64,000 nt of DNA from Aurantiochytrium sp. KH105 (taxonomy: Eukaryota > Sar > Bigyra > Thraustochytrida > Thraustochytriidae), in the NCBI GenBank assembly GCA_003116975.1, contig BGKB01000115.1, forward strand, positions 130,430-194,429. Direction: 5' to 3'. The notes beneath the pieces are model-generated. The model was given only the letters and a program-made list of their open reading frames with translations. It ran no database searches and was not told where the DNA came from. The stretch's first letter is position 1. The number at the start of each line of letters is the position of its first letter. Position numbers and translations under genes: made by a program. Shown piece after piece: positions 30,401 to 40,078 of this stretch.

Positions 30401-32476
30401 ATGGGCGAGCCCGCGACGAAGAAGGCCAAGACGGCCGACCCGGAGCTCGATGCCGCGTGCATCGAGACCATCGGTTTCCTGAGCGTGGACCAGGTCCAGG
30501 CCGCCAACAGCGGGCACCCCGGCGCCCCGCTCGGCATGGCCTCCATGGCCTACGCGCTCTGGAGCAAGATCATGCGCTACAACCCGAAGAACGCCAAGTG
30601 GATCAACCGCGATCGCTTCGTGCTTTCGAACGGCCACAGCTGCGCGCTGCAGTACAGCATGCTCTACCTGACGGGCTACGAGAGACCGACCCTTGACGAC
30701 CTCAAGCAGTTCCGCCAGCTCGACTCGGTCACCGCCGGCCACCCGGAGAACGAGCTCCTCGACGCCGTCGAGGTCTCGACCGGCCCCCTGGGCTCGGGCA
30801 TTAGCAACGCCGTCGGACTCGCCATGGCTGCCGAGCACATGGCCGCCGAGTTCAACGAGGAGGGCTTCCCCATCATCGACAACCACACCTACGTCTTTTG
30901 CGGCGACGGCTGCATGCAGGAGGGTATCGCTTCGGAGGCCTGCTCCATGGCGGGCCACCAGAAGCTCGGCAACCTCATTGTGCTCTACGACGACAACCAT
31001 ATCACCATCGACGGCGACACCTCGTGCGCCTTCACCGAGGACGTCACCAAGCGCTTCGAAGCGTACGGCTGGCATGTCCTCTCGGTCGAGAACGGTAACT
31101 CGCGCGACCCCACCGAGCTCATCGAGGCCATCGAGGCCGCCAAGGCCTGCACGGACAAGCCCTCTTTCATTCGCGTCAAGACCGTCATTGGCTACGGCGC
31201 CAAGAAGCAGGGCACCGGTGGTGTGCACGGCGCTCCCCTCGGCGTTGACGAGATCAAGCGCATGAAGGAGGAGCTCGGCCTCGACGGCGACAAGACCTTT
31301 GAGGTCCCCGAGAACGTCCTCAGCCACATGCGCGAGGCCCAGACTCGCGGCGAGGAGGCCGAGGCTGAGTGGACCAGCATGTTCGAAAAGTACAAGGCCA
31401 AGTTCCCGGAGAAGGCCGCCGAGTTCGAGCGCCGCATTGCCCGCAAGCTGCCCGAGGGTGTCTTTGACAAGCTCCCCAAGTGGACTCCCGAGGACAAGGC
31501 TCTTGCGACGCGTGCCAGCTCCGGCAAGGTGCTCAACGCCATGGCTGACGCCATCCCCGAGCTCGTCGGCGGCAGCGCCGATCTCACCGGCAGCAACAGC
31601 ACCGCTCTTGCCAACGCCACCGATTTCCAGCCCGGTGCGCGCGATGGCCGCTACTTCCGCTTTGGTGTGCGCGAGCATGGCATGTCTGCCATGTGCAACG
31701 GCCTTGCCGCCTACGGAAGCCTCATTCCCTTTGGCGCCACCTTTCTCGTCTTTGCCGGCTACATGCTCGGCTCCGTCCGTCTCAGCGCTCTGAGCGGCTT
31801 CCAGGTTCTCTACATTCTGACGCACGACTCGTGCGGCGTTGGCGAGGATGGCCCCACCCACATCCCCATCGAGACGCTCGCTACCCTGCGCGCCATCCCG
31901 AACCTCACGGTCTTCCGCCCCGCGGACGCCACCGAGGTGGCCGGCTCCTACAAGGCGGCTCTTCTCCGCCAGCACGGTCCGTCCGCCTTTGCCCTCACCC
32001 GCCAGGGTGTGCCCAACCTTGCCGGCTCTGATGCCGAAAAGGTTGCCCTCGGTGCCTACACTGTCGCGCCTGTCCCCGATGGCAGCAAGCCCAAGATCAT
32101 TATTGTCGGCACTGGCTCCGAGGTCCAGCTCGCTGTCGCGGCGGCCAAGGCCCTCGTCGACGAGGGTATCCCGGCTGCCGCGGTGTCCATGCCCTGCTGG
32201 GAGCTCTTTGAGGAGCAGTCCAAGACCTACCAGGAGGAGGTCTTTGTCAAGGGTGTCCCCGTTCTTGGTGTCGAGGCTGGATGCACCCAGGGCTGGGCCA
32301 AGTACGTGCACTACCAGCATGGCATCAACACCTTTGGCAAGTCTGGCCCCGGTGGCAAGGTCATGGAGCACTTTGGCTTTACCGAGGAGAACGTTCTCGG
32401 TCTTGCCAAGAAGCTCCTCGAGCGCTACAAGGACGTCGAGGCTCCGGCCCTGATCGATGCGCACACGCTCATGTAA
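30401..32476 (+). CDS. TKT: Transketolase
   Basis: A 691-residue protein, the standard length for the plant/bacterial/yeast type. The start at 30401 (MGEPATKKAKTADPEL) leaves no targeting peptide, so a cytosolic pentose-phosphate role is likely. Landmarks are GHPGAPLG (38-45), the thiamine-diphosphate motif GDGCMQEG (168-175), DNHITIDG (198-205), and the second domain with FGVREHGM containing the catalytic Glu425. A C-terminal domain (about 555-691) follows. The enzyme moves two-carbon ketol units between sugar phosphates, needing ThDP and Mg. Very strong C/G-ending codon bias suggests high expression. The 186 upstream in-frame codons are Arg/Ala-rich and are taken as 5' flank. Confidence 0.96.
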   Translation: MGEPATKKAKTADPELDAACIETIGFLSVDQVQAANSGHPGAPLGMASMAYALWSKIMRYNPKNAKWINRDRFVLSNGHSCALQYSMLYLTGYERPTLDDLKQFRQLDSVTAGHPENELLDAVEVSTGPLGSGISNAVGLAMAAEHMAAEFNEEGFPIIDNHTYVFCGDGCMQEGIASEACSMAGHQKLGNLIVLYDDNHITIDGDTSCAFTEDVTKRFEAYGWHVLSVENGNSRDPTELIEAIEAAKACTDKPSFIRVKTVIGYGAKKQGTGGVHGAPLGVDEIKRMKEELGLDGDKTFEVPENVLSHMREAQTRGEEAEAEWTSMFEKYKAKFPEKAAEFERRIARKLPEGVFDKLPKWTPEDKALATRASSGKVLNAMADAIPELVGGSADLTGSNSTALANATDFQPGARDGRYFRFGVREHGMSAMCNGLAAYGSLIPFGATFLVFAGYMLGSVRLSALSGFQVLYILTHDSCGVGEDGPTHIPIETLATLRAIPNLTVFRPADATEVAGSYKAALLRQHGPSAFALTRQGVPNLAGSDAEKVALGAYTVAPVPDGSKPKIIIVGTGSEVQLAVAAAKALVDEGIPAAAVSMPCWELFEEQSKTYQEEVFVKGVPVLGVEAGCTQGWAKYVHYQHGINTFGKSGPGGKVMEHFGFTEENVLGLAKKLLERYKDVEAPALIDAHTLM

Positions 32477-33028
32477 GCGGGCTGCTTGTCTTTTCTTTAA
32501 CTTTTTCTTCCAGACAAAAAGTAGTTTGCTCCTCCGCCCAATCTCGACGTAACAACGAACCTAGGGCAGGGTCGCGTCCCTGCAGACGTCATCCACACAC
32601 TCTAGACAGACTCTATTTTTTTTACTTTGCACGTTCCATGCTTTTCATCTTTTGCAAATATCTTTTCGTCTTGTATTGGCATTTGCTTTGCTGATAGTGT
32701 CTTCAGAGACGAAGACCATGTAGAACATCTTGCTTCTTGGTTGTGATGATGTTGATAATAGAGTGTCGTACAATCTCCTGCGTCACCTATCGGCACAAAG
32801 GCTCGACAAGGACTTTAAAAACCGAGTCTACAATTTTGCGTCTTTCAGCAACGAGGTACTACTCCATAAACGATCCATCACGGGTCGTACGCACACAAAG
32901 ACAGTTTCTCATGATGATATCATATATAAATTATGTAAGAGGGGTCGTGTTGAGCAGCAAGCAGCCAAGGTCCTCGAAAATGCCGACGCGGAGATGGAGA
33001 CATGACTTGGCGCGAGAGACTTTATACA
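32477..33028. other. Convergent intergenic region (transketolase / 33029 gene)
   Basis: AT-richer 3' flanks of two convergent genes. No gene is recognised and no notable repeat seen. T-rich runs near 32490-32510 and 32613-32625 may mark transcript ends. Confidence 0.55.
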
Positions 33029-35392
33029 TTACATAAAGGTGTAAAAGTGCTTCATGATGGCCTTCTTCCACTTGGCCCGCGTTGCGCTGCTCTCCTTGGG
33101 AAGCTGCATGAGAGTCTGCCGCGTCCGGAACGCGTTGTGAAGCACCAATACAAGCATGAGCAGGTGAACTGCCCACAAAAGAGTATCGAGCATGTATCGT
33201 CTGACCTCCGTGAGAGAGACAGGGCCCTGCTCGACATCTTCCAAGACGCACACACGCGCGAAAAACATACCCAGCGAGTACACAAAGTCCGAGCTGTACA
33301 GAAAGACAGCTTTCCAGACATCTCCCTTGGTCACGTATTCCGGATAGACGGGAAAGTACCTCAAAGAACTCCCGAATGCAGAAATCTCCAGCAAGAGAAT
33401 CATGTGATGAACGTCCACTCGTGTCTCTCCGCGCATCCACAGGACGGAAGAGACGAGCAACTGGCAGAGGGTGTAAAAGACGTATATCATGCTAATCTTC
33501 CAGCACGTCGCCACGACTTTGCCCGCGCGATCCGATGCAGACCGCTTCTGCTGCCACGCCTGGTTGTAAGGCCACCGCACAAACGTGTTGACAATGTGCA
33601 CACCAGGTCCGCATGACTCCATTGCGGTGCCAATGGGCTCACGATCCACATGCCGCGTGTCACCCTTGACGCATACGCCGTCATTGTCGCCACTGGGAAA
33701 CAGGTGCGAGCCAGCCTCGACTGGTCCGCGGACCAAAGCGGGCAGCTGACCCAAGAATCCGCAAAGCGCGCCGCGCACAGGGTGGACATCTGGGTCAGGA
33801 ACACCGGCCGCCACGGAAGGGGTGGTGCTCACAAGCATGATTGGCCCCTCGCCCGACGTGTCGAGGGTAATCTTTTGCTCGGGAGACCGCAGTTGCACGA
33901 CTTGGCCACTGATGATGCGCTCCTTTGGATCAAGACACGGAAACCACTCGGCGTAGTCGGCCGCGTGCGGCGGTGTCATGAGCTGACCCTCGAGACGAAG
34001 ATTTCCGCGCACAAGGAGCGACCTCACTGTCAAGTCTCCATCCACAGTCAGTTCGCCCTGTACGTGAACGTTTCGATTCAATACAAGCGTCTCCTCGTTA
34101 AACGTCGAATCGCGAGCGCGAGACACTGGGCATGCGCCGTACTGGCCTTGCTCCGTCGTGGCGACTTTGTGGCTCCCCGGTGCCGCAGTATGACCAAAGG
34201 AAGCACTGTGACTCTCCGCATCTTCGCGACCTCGCTTCAACCCCGTTGTCATCATTGTCTTTGCTTCTGGTTTCACTGGCGCGCCTCCAGGAGCGCCAGT
34301 CTCGAGTGAGATGGCAGACTGCAGCAGACGACGCTTCTTGAGATTTGATACACGGACGAACTCGTCATCCATGGACGAGCCGTCACCAGAACCCTTTCTG
34401 TCAGCGCGACCCTGGGCGTCGCCTTCGGAAGCGGGCCAGAACTGCACCAGCGAGGGGGCACCGTGAATGACGTACGAGCGGCAAGACGTTTTGGTGACGG
34501 GCGTCGACGCGTCGCGCCGTTCCAAGAGCGTGTACCAGCGGCCTGCGAAGCCGTGGCTAGACGAGTCGCTCGACTGATTCGTTCTCGGTTTGCGTGTCAT
34601 GTTGCGCGCCACGAGACCGCGTCGGTATCCGTGTTCTTTGCTCCACCAGATTTCTCCGTTCGAGAACCCCTGGTACTTGACGGCGACGAGCTTGTCGGGG
34701 TCGCCGAGCAGCTCGTCCTTTTCCGCCTCAGACAGCAAGTGCTTGAGTCCGGGCGAAACGTAAAAGAGAGGCACGTCCCGAGCCACGGGCGACGCCTGAG
34801 GGCGCTTCGGGATTTCCGTCACGTATTGCCCGGCGCGGCCTTTCCAGAGCAGCTGAAAGACCTCGTCGAGCTCTAATCGCGCGATGGCCACGTCGCTGCG
34901 CTCGAGGGCGCCGTCTGCCCCCGCCAAGTCGTCCATTTCCTCCATGGGAGAAGCCGAAGCAGACGCCGAGTACTCTGGGGACGAGTAGTGGGCCGGGGTG
35001 TCGACGGAGCGCGTCGAGACGGATCCCGTCGTGACCGACGCGGCGGAATGCGTCTTTTCCACATCGTGTTGCGCCATGTCGTGGTCGAAGGCGCTGGGCC
35101 CGACCTCTGTGCCGTCCACACCGCCGTGGAAGGGCGGTCCACCCGTCCAGTCGATGAGGTCCATGAGCATATCGTTCGGGAACTCCATCCCGTCGTCATA
35201 GAACTCCTCCGCATTTTTATACATGCCGCTCTTCAGCGCGGCGCCCTCGTCCATCTCGGCGCCGCCGCCCGCCGCCGCGTGCCCTGCCTCGCCCTCCGCC
35301 GCGCCCGCCGGTCCCCCCGCGCCGCCGGCGAAGTCCATCCTCTCCTCGGCGCTCTTCGCGGACGCGTTCGCGCGCTCCATCGTCATGGCCAT
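33029..35392 (-). CDS. MYRF-like membrane-tethered, possibly self-processing regulator
   Basis: A 787-residue protein; it cannot be named. Visible order: Ala/Gly-rich N-terminus; an acidic-hydrophobic patch EEFYDDGMEFPNDMLMDLID (62-81) resembling a transactivation segment; an unknown globular region about 175-325 with basic and aromatic residues; LKKRR (351-355) and KRGRE as possible nuclear signals. Next is a short beta-helix-like stretch with VQGELTVDGDLTVRSLLVRG (444-463). Then about 478-606 holds a domain with DYAEWF, GQVVQL, VSTTPSVAAG, LGQLPALVRGPVEAGSHLFPSGDNDG and EPIGTAMES, recalling phage tail-spike and Peptidase_G2-type C-terminal domains. Four membrane helices follow at about 628-653, 662-680, 692-713 and 734-754. 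This order (activator, trimeric beta-helix, chaperone/protease-like domain, membrane) mirrors metazoan MYRF, which trimerises and cuts itself to release a transcription factor. The functional reading is inference. Confidence 0.7.
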   Translation of the reverse strand: MAMTMERANASAKSAEERMDFAGGAGGPAGAAEGEAGHAAAGGGAEMDEGAALKSGMYKNAEEFYDDGMEFPNDMLMDLIDWTGGPPFHGGVDGTEVGPSAFDHDMAQHDVEKTHSAASVTTGSVSTRSVDTPAHYSSPEYSASASASPMEEMDDLAGADGALERSDVAIARLELDEVFQLLWKGRAGQYVTEIPKRPQASPVARDVPLFYVSPGLKHLLSEAEKDELLGDPDKLVAVKYQGFSNGEIWWSKEHGYRRGLVARNMTRKPRTNQSSDSSSHGFAGRWYTLLERRDASTPVTKTSCRSYVIHGAPSLVQFWPASEGDAQGRADRKGSGDGSSMDDEFVRVSNLKKRRLLQSAISLETGAPGGAPVKPEAKTMMTTGLKRGREDAESHSASFGHTAAPGSHKVATTEQGQYGACPVSRARDSTFNEETLVLNRNVHVQGELTVDGDLTVRSLLVRGNLRLEGQLMTPPHAADYAEWFPCLDPKERIISGQVVQLRSPEQKITLDTSGEGPIMLVSTTPSVAAGVPDPDVHPVRGALCGFLGQLPALVRGPVEAGSHLFPSGDNDGVCVKGDTRHVDREPIGTAMESCGPGVHIVNTFVRWPYNQAWQQKRSASDRAGKVVATCWKISMIYVFYTLCQLLVSSVLWMRGETRVDVHHMILLLEISAFGSSLRYFPVYPEYVTKGDVWKAVFLYSSDFVYSLGMFFARVCVLEDVEQGPVSLTEVRRYMLDTLLWAVHLLMLVLVLHNAFRTRQTLMQLPKESSATRAKWKKAIMKHFYTFM

Positions 35393-35731
35393 CCCGCTCT
35401 GCTGCTGCTGCTCCCCGCCCCGCTCCGCGCCGCGCCGCGCCGCGCCTCGCGCCTCGCGCAGCCTCGCGCAGCCTCGCGCAGCCTCGCGCAGCCTCGCGTC
35501 GCCGCCCTCGCGCTGCCGCGTCGCGTGCCTCGCGGCGAAGCGAATCGACTTTGCCTTCGCGGCGGCGCCAAGCCTGGCTTCGCCTTGTCCTCCGCCCTGT
35601 CCTCCGCCTCCGAGCGCGCCTGCATCCCGCTGATTTCATTTCATCTCCATCCGCGCGCCCTTTCTCTCCTCCCTCCCCTCCCTCCGCTCGCGCGCGGCCG
35701 CCGCGGCTCGCGCGCGGGCGGGCGCGGCGCG

Positions 35732-35756
35732 NNNNNNNNNNNNNNNNNNNNNNNNN
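35732..35756. other. Assembly gap (25 N)
   Basis: Twenty-five undetermined bases. The same 16 bases (GGGCGGGCGCGGCGCG) flank the gap directly on both sides, so the gap may hide either a longer GC repeat or an unmerged overlap. Confidence 0.98.
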
Positions 35757-35926
35757 GGGCGGGCGCGGCGCGCGGGCGCGGCGCGCGGGCGCGGGCGGGC
35801 GCGGGCGCGGGCGCGAGGCGGGCGGCGCGAGGGAGGGAGGGAGGGAGGCGGCGGTGGAAAGGAGGGAAAGCGCCGTAAAGCGCGATGAAAGAGAAGGCCA
35901 AGCGGCCACTTGGGAGGGAAAACTGA

Positions 35927-35983
35927 CTGTGTCGCTGGAAACTGTGTCAGTGGAAATCGCCATGGAAACTGTGTCAGTGGAAA
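35927..35983. repeat. 15-bp short repeat, three copies
   Basis: CTGTGTCxxTGGAAA occurs at 35927, 35942 and 35969, two copies directly adjacent and the third 12 bases later. It lies in the upstream region of the 33029-35392 gene. Confidence 0.85.
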
Positions 35984-36899
35984 CTGGGAATTTTGTTCAT
36001 TCATTCGTTTCGAGGGCGTCGAGTTGTGGTGCGTGGAAGAGTGGAAGCCGGACGCAACTGAGGCGGCGAGCGCGAACTCGAGACGAGCGCCATGGCGCGG
36101 AGGGGGCAAGACCCAGATGGCAACGTGGAGATGTGGTCGGTATACGTGTACAGTACAGCCTCGGCGAGGCCCGCCGGCCGGTGTCCGAGACTGCGACGAG
36201 CCAGGCTTGGATGTTCTTTCTCGAAAGAGAGGAGAAAAGAGAAGGAAAAGGGTGAGAGCGGTATACAGCCTAGTAGGCCAGGGTCAATGGAACGCCACGG
36301 CGAATAGGGAAGGACGGGACAAGAGTGAAATGCAACATGGGCGGACAGGAAGAGGATTTCCGGGCTACGTGGGCATCGTGACACACACGCCATCAGCCCC
36401 AAATTGAAACGTCGGTTGTTCGTGCATGCACGAATCTTATTCTGGAAGGGTTTCCGCAGGTCATACGGATGCTGTGCTGGTTGCTTTAAAAAAGCAGCTG
36501 TCGGCAGCAACAAGGCCAGGCGATGATTGAATACGCAAACCCTCGATTGCCTTTCTTTCGTTCTGGCTTCTTTTCATCTGGACAAGAAGAGGAGAAAACG
36601 TCGTGCGCTCAACTCTGAAAACCAGCTCCCAGGCTCCTTCGCGAAATGAACGCCATGCCGTGGTCAATTCAATTCCATCTACACAAACATAGCCGAGTCG
36701 AAGTGAAACGGCGACTTTACCTTCCGTCGTGAATCTTGGATTCCGGTCGCCAAGTTTTAATCTTCGTCGGCCCTTTGAGAAGAATAGTGGTGTTCGCGAA
36801 GCGATAAGCCTGCCCTCGTTCAATTTCAAACCATACCAAGCCTTCAGGCCCTGGCTGCAACCCGGTAATCCGATCAAGACAAATTTCATCTCAATCGCC

Positions 36900-37640
36900 A
36901 CCCTCTTGGCACGCGAAAGTATTATACGTGTTTCGTCTCGCCTTTTGTTGGCGGCTGAAGTGGAGACAACGACTTCGCCTTCGATCGCCACGCCACGCCA
37001 TGCAATGGACCAGAGCAGCAGTGTGCTCTACACTTTGCCAGACCTAGTGCTACAAGTGCGCAATGTCGTCGTGTCTAGACCCAGAGACGACGCCACACAA
37101 TTGACCTCAGAAAAGTGACAATAGCTGTGCTGCAACAAGTGCGCAATGTCGTCGTCTCTAAAATTGTCCTGGTTCGCCACACAATTGACCTCGGGAAAGT
37201 GACACTACCCCGACTTGACGTCCCAGACGCATACTGTCGCCTCTTGGGAACCAGAGACGAAGGAGTCGCCCATTATTGCCACGCACGTGACCTCATCCCA
37301 GGGCCCCTTGAGGACGTCCAGCTCGTTACCTAGCATTAAGCCCCGGACGCACGAAATCGTAGCCCTTAACCCCGTTACGACGATATCGCCTTGACCTTAC
37401 CACGCAATCAATGGAGAAGAGACTATGCTGAAGCTCGTCTGATGTTGCCTTAAGAATGCGCCCCGGCTTGTCTGTGGAGCCGGACACGACATTTTCGCCC
37501 AAATACAGGGTTTGAAGGAAGTGCTGCTCTCGACGAGGAGCTGCTCTTCTAACCCTGTGCTCAATTGCGCGCTGGAGTTTCGCCATTCTCCTGTGGCCTG
37601 AGCCTATCAATACCTTCGCAAGCTCTGGGTCAGGGAAGAA
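36900..37640 (-). pseudogene. Decayed WD40-repeat gene
   Basis: Reading the minus strand, several WD40 blades are recognisable but do not join into a gene. A clear blade around 37211-37335 reads LKGPWDEVTCVAIMGDSF then VSGSQEATVCVWDVKSG and is followed by a stop. An upstream blade near 37420-37500 reads LYLGENVVSGSTDKPGRILK. Two further degenerate blades share HF(P/S)EVNCVA (about 37050-37205), with stops, and another remnant reads AIEGEVVVSTSA near 36990. The repeated blades also explain the direct DNA repeat of about 75 bp at 37050-37200. Beta-propeller family membership is clear; the parent gene is not present in this window. Confidence 0.78.
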
Positions 37641-39220
37641 CGCAATGTGCACGAGACGACTCGGATCATAGCTCACCTATTTCCATCGCACTGCACTTAT
37701 GCTCGCGAGATCGTTCTCCGCGCGCATCGCCGCTTGCAGCGAGGTGATGGTGTTCGCTCGTTGCCAAGCGGGCAGGACGTGAAGAGATAAAGATCGAGGG
37801 AAGGGAGTCCACAAAACAGGAGGAGCGAAGATCGGTCAAGAGACCGAGACGATTGGCTTGCTCGTTGCAGAAGTAGGTTCTTTCCGAAATATGGCAGTGT
37901 ATACGTATACATGCATGTGTCAATTGAATTTCCAATTCCAATTCTATCAGCACCTCTCGGCAGCAAATATTGTCATTCGCCAAAGCACTCGCAAGCAAAG
38001 CTCTGCTGGTGGCTTCAGGTCAAGTAAAAGGTACCACAACGCTATTTCAATGACTCTCATTGACTGCATGTCTATGCACAGACTTTTCCGATGCACAAGC
38101 TACGATACAGCGACTTCTGTCGCCTTTGCAAGCATTGGATCCAAGTAGGTATGAATGAGACTGTGATTGCCCGCGCGAAACGCGGAGATTTGCGGCTAAG
38201 GAACTCGAGCAAGTCCTGTGCATTTTCGCGACAGCCTCACGCTCGTCCCACAAGATACCGAGAACAAAGTGTCTCTGTGCTTGTTGCTTTGTCCAGAAAT
38301 GAATGTGGCAGCCAGGTAAATTACTGGATACTTGGCTTTTCGTCCAAGAAAGTAGAAGGAGTGTTTTGTTTACTCCTTGTCTGGAATGTGCGGTATCTGC
38401 GGTCTTCTCTTTTTCGTCGTCTCGTCGCGGAAATGACCCCCTCGCCCATCAAGAGTCGCGCACTTTTCCCTCGTCCGTCCATTCACCCGCTCGCCCACCC
38501 GGCCACCCGGCCGCCGGCACTTCGTGCGGCCTCCCTCGCTCGGAAACTTGACTTCTTGCTGCTTTCTCACCTCCCCGCTTGGTCGGTCCCTAAACAAATA
38601 GGACCCACTCAACTCCATCCATCCGTCACTAATGTGTCTTGCTTGTCTTGGGCTCCCTCAGAGATCGGGACCCGCTGCGTCCCACTTGCCCATGGCCACT
38701 CACTCGCTCGCTCACGCGCTGCACGCGACAACGCATGCCAACAAGCCTACGACTTCTCCTCTCCACGAAGCCTCACGCCTCTCTCGAACTTGAGCTCGTA
38801 CTCGAACTCGGCCTCTGTCTGGCCTGGCAACTTGCTTGCATGGCCCGTGGCCCGTGCATTTCTTCCAGTCCACTACGAGGTGTGCGCGTGCTTTTTCTTC
38901 GATCGCTCGCTCGCTCTCTCCCTCCCTGCCTCGCCTGCAGCTGTCGCACTTGCCCGCCTCTGCCGTGCTCGCTCTCCTCAAGCGGACGCTCTCGCCGCCG
39001 ACGTCACCGTCCTCCTCTGCGTTCTTCTCCTCGTCCTTGTCGCTCTTGTTCACGCTCTCCTGGTCCTCTTCCACGGTGTCCTTACGACTGCCGGTGCACA
39101 CCCCGCGGAGTGCGCACCTCCATTGCACTCCCTAGCACCTCTTAGTATAAAAGCTATACCCGTCCATTCGTCCACCCACTTGTCAAGCGCACGTGCCACG
39201 TTTGCGCTGATCTGGGCGGC

Positions 39221-39270
39221 TGTGCTCTGCTCTGCTCTGCTCTGCTCTGCTCTGCTGCTCTGGGCTGCGC
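39221..39270. repeat. (GCTCT)n tract
   Basis: Pentanucleotide CTCTG/GCTCT repeats, about 0.8 kb upstream of the myosin start. It is the reverse complement of the AGAGC tract at 39493-39532, so the pair could form a stem with a loop of about 220 bp. Confidence 0.88.
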
Positions 39271-39492
39271 TGCTCTGGGCTGCGCTGCGCCGCTCTGCAC
39301 GCTGCGTCGCTCTCGCTTTCCCTCGCTCCTGCCCTCCGGCTCTCCCAGTCCACTTCGGGGCCTTCTCGCAAAGCTTGACTGCTCCCTCTCTCCCGAGTCC
39401 ATCTTCGCCTGCGCTCCATCCATTACCCATCCATCCATCCATCCCCCGCTCGCGGGCCCGTGCCGGCCCCCGCTCCCCCGCTGGCTGCCGCC

Positions 39493-39532
39493 GCAGAGCA
39501 GAGCAGAGCAGAGCAGAGCAGAGCAGAGCAGC
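39493..39532. repeat. (AGAGC)n tract, inverted partner
   Basis: About eight AGAGC/CAGAG units, inverted relative to the tract at 39221-39270. Confidence 0.88.
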
Positions 39533-39656
39533 GCGAGCAAGCCGCAGCGCAGCAGAACGGAGCGGGCGCAGCGGCGGCCTCGGAACGAGTGCTCCAGCCA
39601 AGCTCCATTTTGGCTTGCGCGCGCGGCACGTGCACGCGTGGACGTCCTTCCTTTCA

Positions 39657-39665
39657 TTCATTCAT

Positions 39666-39705
<40 letters not shown>

Positions 39706-39714
39706 TCATTCTTT
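39657..39714. repeat. (TTTC)n tract upstream of myosin
   Basis: ATTC units followed by about eleven TTTC units, about 365 bp upstream of the myosin ATG. The complementary (GAAA)n unit lies upstream of the histidine kinase gene at 54069-54133. Confidence 0.88.
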
Positions 39715-40078
39715 CTTTTCTTTCACGTTGGTTGATCGACCTGTTGTGCAGGAAGGCGCGAGCAAAGTCTGTACTGTCTCGGACGGCCCTGGCCCCGGGC
39801 GGCGATCGAACGGAGCTCGCGAGCGCGCCGGCGCGCCGCACCGCTCGTGCGCTTGCGTGCCTGCGTGTCTGCGTGCGTGTGTGCGAGGCCGCTGGAGCTT
39901 CGATAGTTCGTTCATTCGCTGGCCGCACGTGCCTGCCTGCCATTTCATTGCATCTTTCTCTCTCTCTCTCTCTCCCTCTCTCTCTCGCGTTTCTTTGGAC
40001 GTTCGGACGTGCGCGCGCGCGCTCGCTCGCTCGTGAGAGAGCAGCCAAGCGCGGCGAGCAGAAACGCGCGAAAGAACC

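Larger units (their letters stand above)
35393..40078. other. Long intergenic region with gap, decayed WD40 gene and repeats
   Basis: This is 4.7 kb between the divergent gene at 33029-35392 and the myosin gene. No intact gene is supported. Its left end is extremely GC-rich and includes an N gap. The middle (about 36900-37640) holds a broken WD40-repeat gene on the minus strand. The right part (38400-40078) is CT-rich, with GCTCT/AGAGC and TTTC tracts and a CT run (39957-39988) leading to the myosin ATG. The big open frame 38091-40151 is Arg/Ser/Leu-rich and overlaps the myosin start in another frame, so it is not taken as a gene. Confidence 0.55.

Noticed and set aside
30017-32464. Open frame of 815 codons on the - strand
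   Set aside because: It is antisense to transketolase. Strong codon bias leaves few stops on the opposite strand; the translation is Leu/Gly/Val repetitive with no domain.
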